Below, in pieces: positions 6,136 to 6,502 of a stretch of DNA of 6,502 nucleotides. The stretch's first letter is position 1. Every line of letters begins with the position of its first letter. This stretch comes from Muribaculaceae bacterium (GTDB lineage: Bacteria; Bacteroidota; Bacteroidia; Bacteroidales; Muribaculaceae): NCBI GenBank assembly GCA_009775535.1, contig VSPW01000114.1:1-6502 (forward strand), read 5' to 3'. The notes below the pieces were generated by a model. The model made no database searches. It was not told the origin of the DNA and saw nothing but the letters and a program-made list of their open reading frames with translations. Both the position numbers and the translations under genes were made by a program.

Positions 6136-6502
6136 CAAATATTCCTATAAACGAAAAAGATTTTGCCGCACTCATAAAACAGCACTCCCGGATCATCTGC
6201 AAAGTCTGCTATTTCTATGCCTCCGACAAATTGCCGTTTGAGGACCTACGGCAGGAAATTTATATCAATATCTGGCTAGGATTAAAGCACTTCAAGGGTG
6301 AAAGCAAAATGTCTACATGGATTTATCGGATAGCTGTCAATTCGGCCCTTATGGCATTACGTTCATCAAAATCCAAAATCGAAACAGTATCGCTTGATTT
6401 CGGATTGCTAAATATATCCTCCGAAGTAGATGACACGCAGAAAGAAAACCTACAGGCCATGCACTCATTGATAAACAGGCTCGAAGACATGGAAAAGGCA
6501 AT
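6132..6502 (+). CDS. Sigma-70 family (ECF-like) RNA polymerase sigma factor, 3' end cut
   Basis: Partial gene: 123 codons are visible and the window ends inside the reading frame, so the natural stop is not seen. The product would bind core RNA polymerase and direct it to a specific promoter set. Region 2 is clear: helix IKQHSRIICKVCYFY (15-29), then the DLRQEIYINIWLGLKHFKGESKMSTWIYRIAVNSALMALRSSK segment (38-80). This matches the ECF pattern of a D/E-rich region 2.2 helix, an F-x-G-E-S turn and W-I-Y-R-I-A-x-N in regions 2.3-2.4. A variable linker (81-105) follows, and LQAMHSLINRLEDMEKA begins region 4. The -35-reading helix-turn-helix would lie beyond the end. The ATG at 6132 is the first ATG in frame; upstream the frame has no ATG back to the GNAT gene. 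The start overlaps the stop of a 21-codon frame. Any anti-sigma partner would lie downstream and is not visible. Confidence 0.9.
   Translation, partial: MTNIPINEKDFAALIKQHSRIICKVCYFYASDKLPFEDLRQEIYINIWLGLKHFKGESKMSTWIYRIAVNSALMALRSSKSKIETVSLDFGLLNISSEVDDTQKENLQAMHSLINRLEDMEKA

Noticed and set aside
5979..6185. 68-codon - strand frame running through the divergent intergenic region
   Set aside because: It crosses the inverted repeat, the GNAT promoter candidate and the sigma factor start, and its product resembles no known domain.
6132..6502. Identity of the sigma factor as SigP, the T9SS regulator of Porphyromonas
   Set aside because: The nearby porQ makes this tempting, but the gene lies in a different transcription unit beyond a convergent gene, only part of it is visible, and many ECF factors look alike in region 2.

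Overview
The window reads as chromosomal DNA of a Bacteroidales bacterium, probably a gut lineage close to Muribaculaceae or Bacteroidaceae. This rests on three things: a PorQ-type component of the Bacteroidota-specific type IX secretion system (T9SS), promoter-like sites of the Bacteroidota form TTTG/TTG - about 20 bp - TAnnTTTG, and starts that lack Shine-Dalgarno sequences but follow A-rich leaders. Frequent ATA codons fit as well. The family-level placement is inference.

Layout. Positions 16-1808 hold the chaperone pair grpE-dnaJ on the + strand, 29 bp apart. Whatever lies upstream of grpE, including its promoter, is outside the window. A long hairpin (1831-1867) closes this unit. A promoter candidate (1912-1941) then opens a tightly packed + strand cluster of five genes: porQ (T9SS outer-membrane protein), cmk (cytidylate kinase), ispH (HMBPP reductase), a single-domain DEDDh 3'-5' exonuclease, and a small putative lipoprotein of unknown function. 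Junctions are 10 bp, a 4-bp ATGA overlap, 6 bp and 0 bp, so one transcript is likely.

A GNAT acetyltransferase on the - strand (5973-5410) converges on this cluster, and its 3' end overlaps the lipoprotein gene by 18 bp. Beyond it lies a 158-bp AT-rich divergent intergenic region (5974-6131). It holds a - strand promoter candidate for the GNAT gene, a large imperfect inverted repeat, and a possible 21-codon reading frame whose stop overlaps the start of the last gene. That last gene is a sigma-70 family (ECF-like) RNA polymerase sigma factor, cut off by the window end after 123 codons.

How the genes relate. GrpE and DnaJ are the nucleotide-exchange factor and J-protein of the DnaK cycle. The second cluster mixes a secretion component with housekeeping enzymes of pyrimidine nucleotide and isoprenoid precursor metabolism, so co-transcription does not imply shared function. 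The sigma factor probably starts a separate regulatory unit that continues past the window.

I found no mobile element, CRISPR array, tRNA or rRNA, and no clear evidence of an undescribed multi-gene system. The points most worth a second look are in the non-coding and junction DNA: the divergent region before the sigma factor, and the paired TTGGC/GCCAA repeats at the convergent gene ends.
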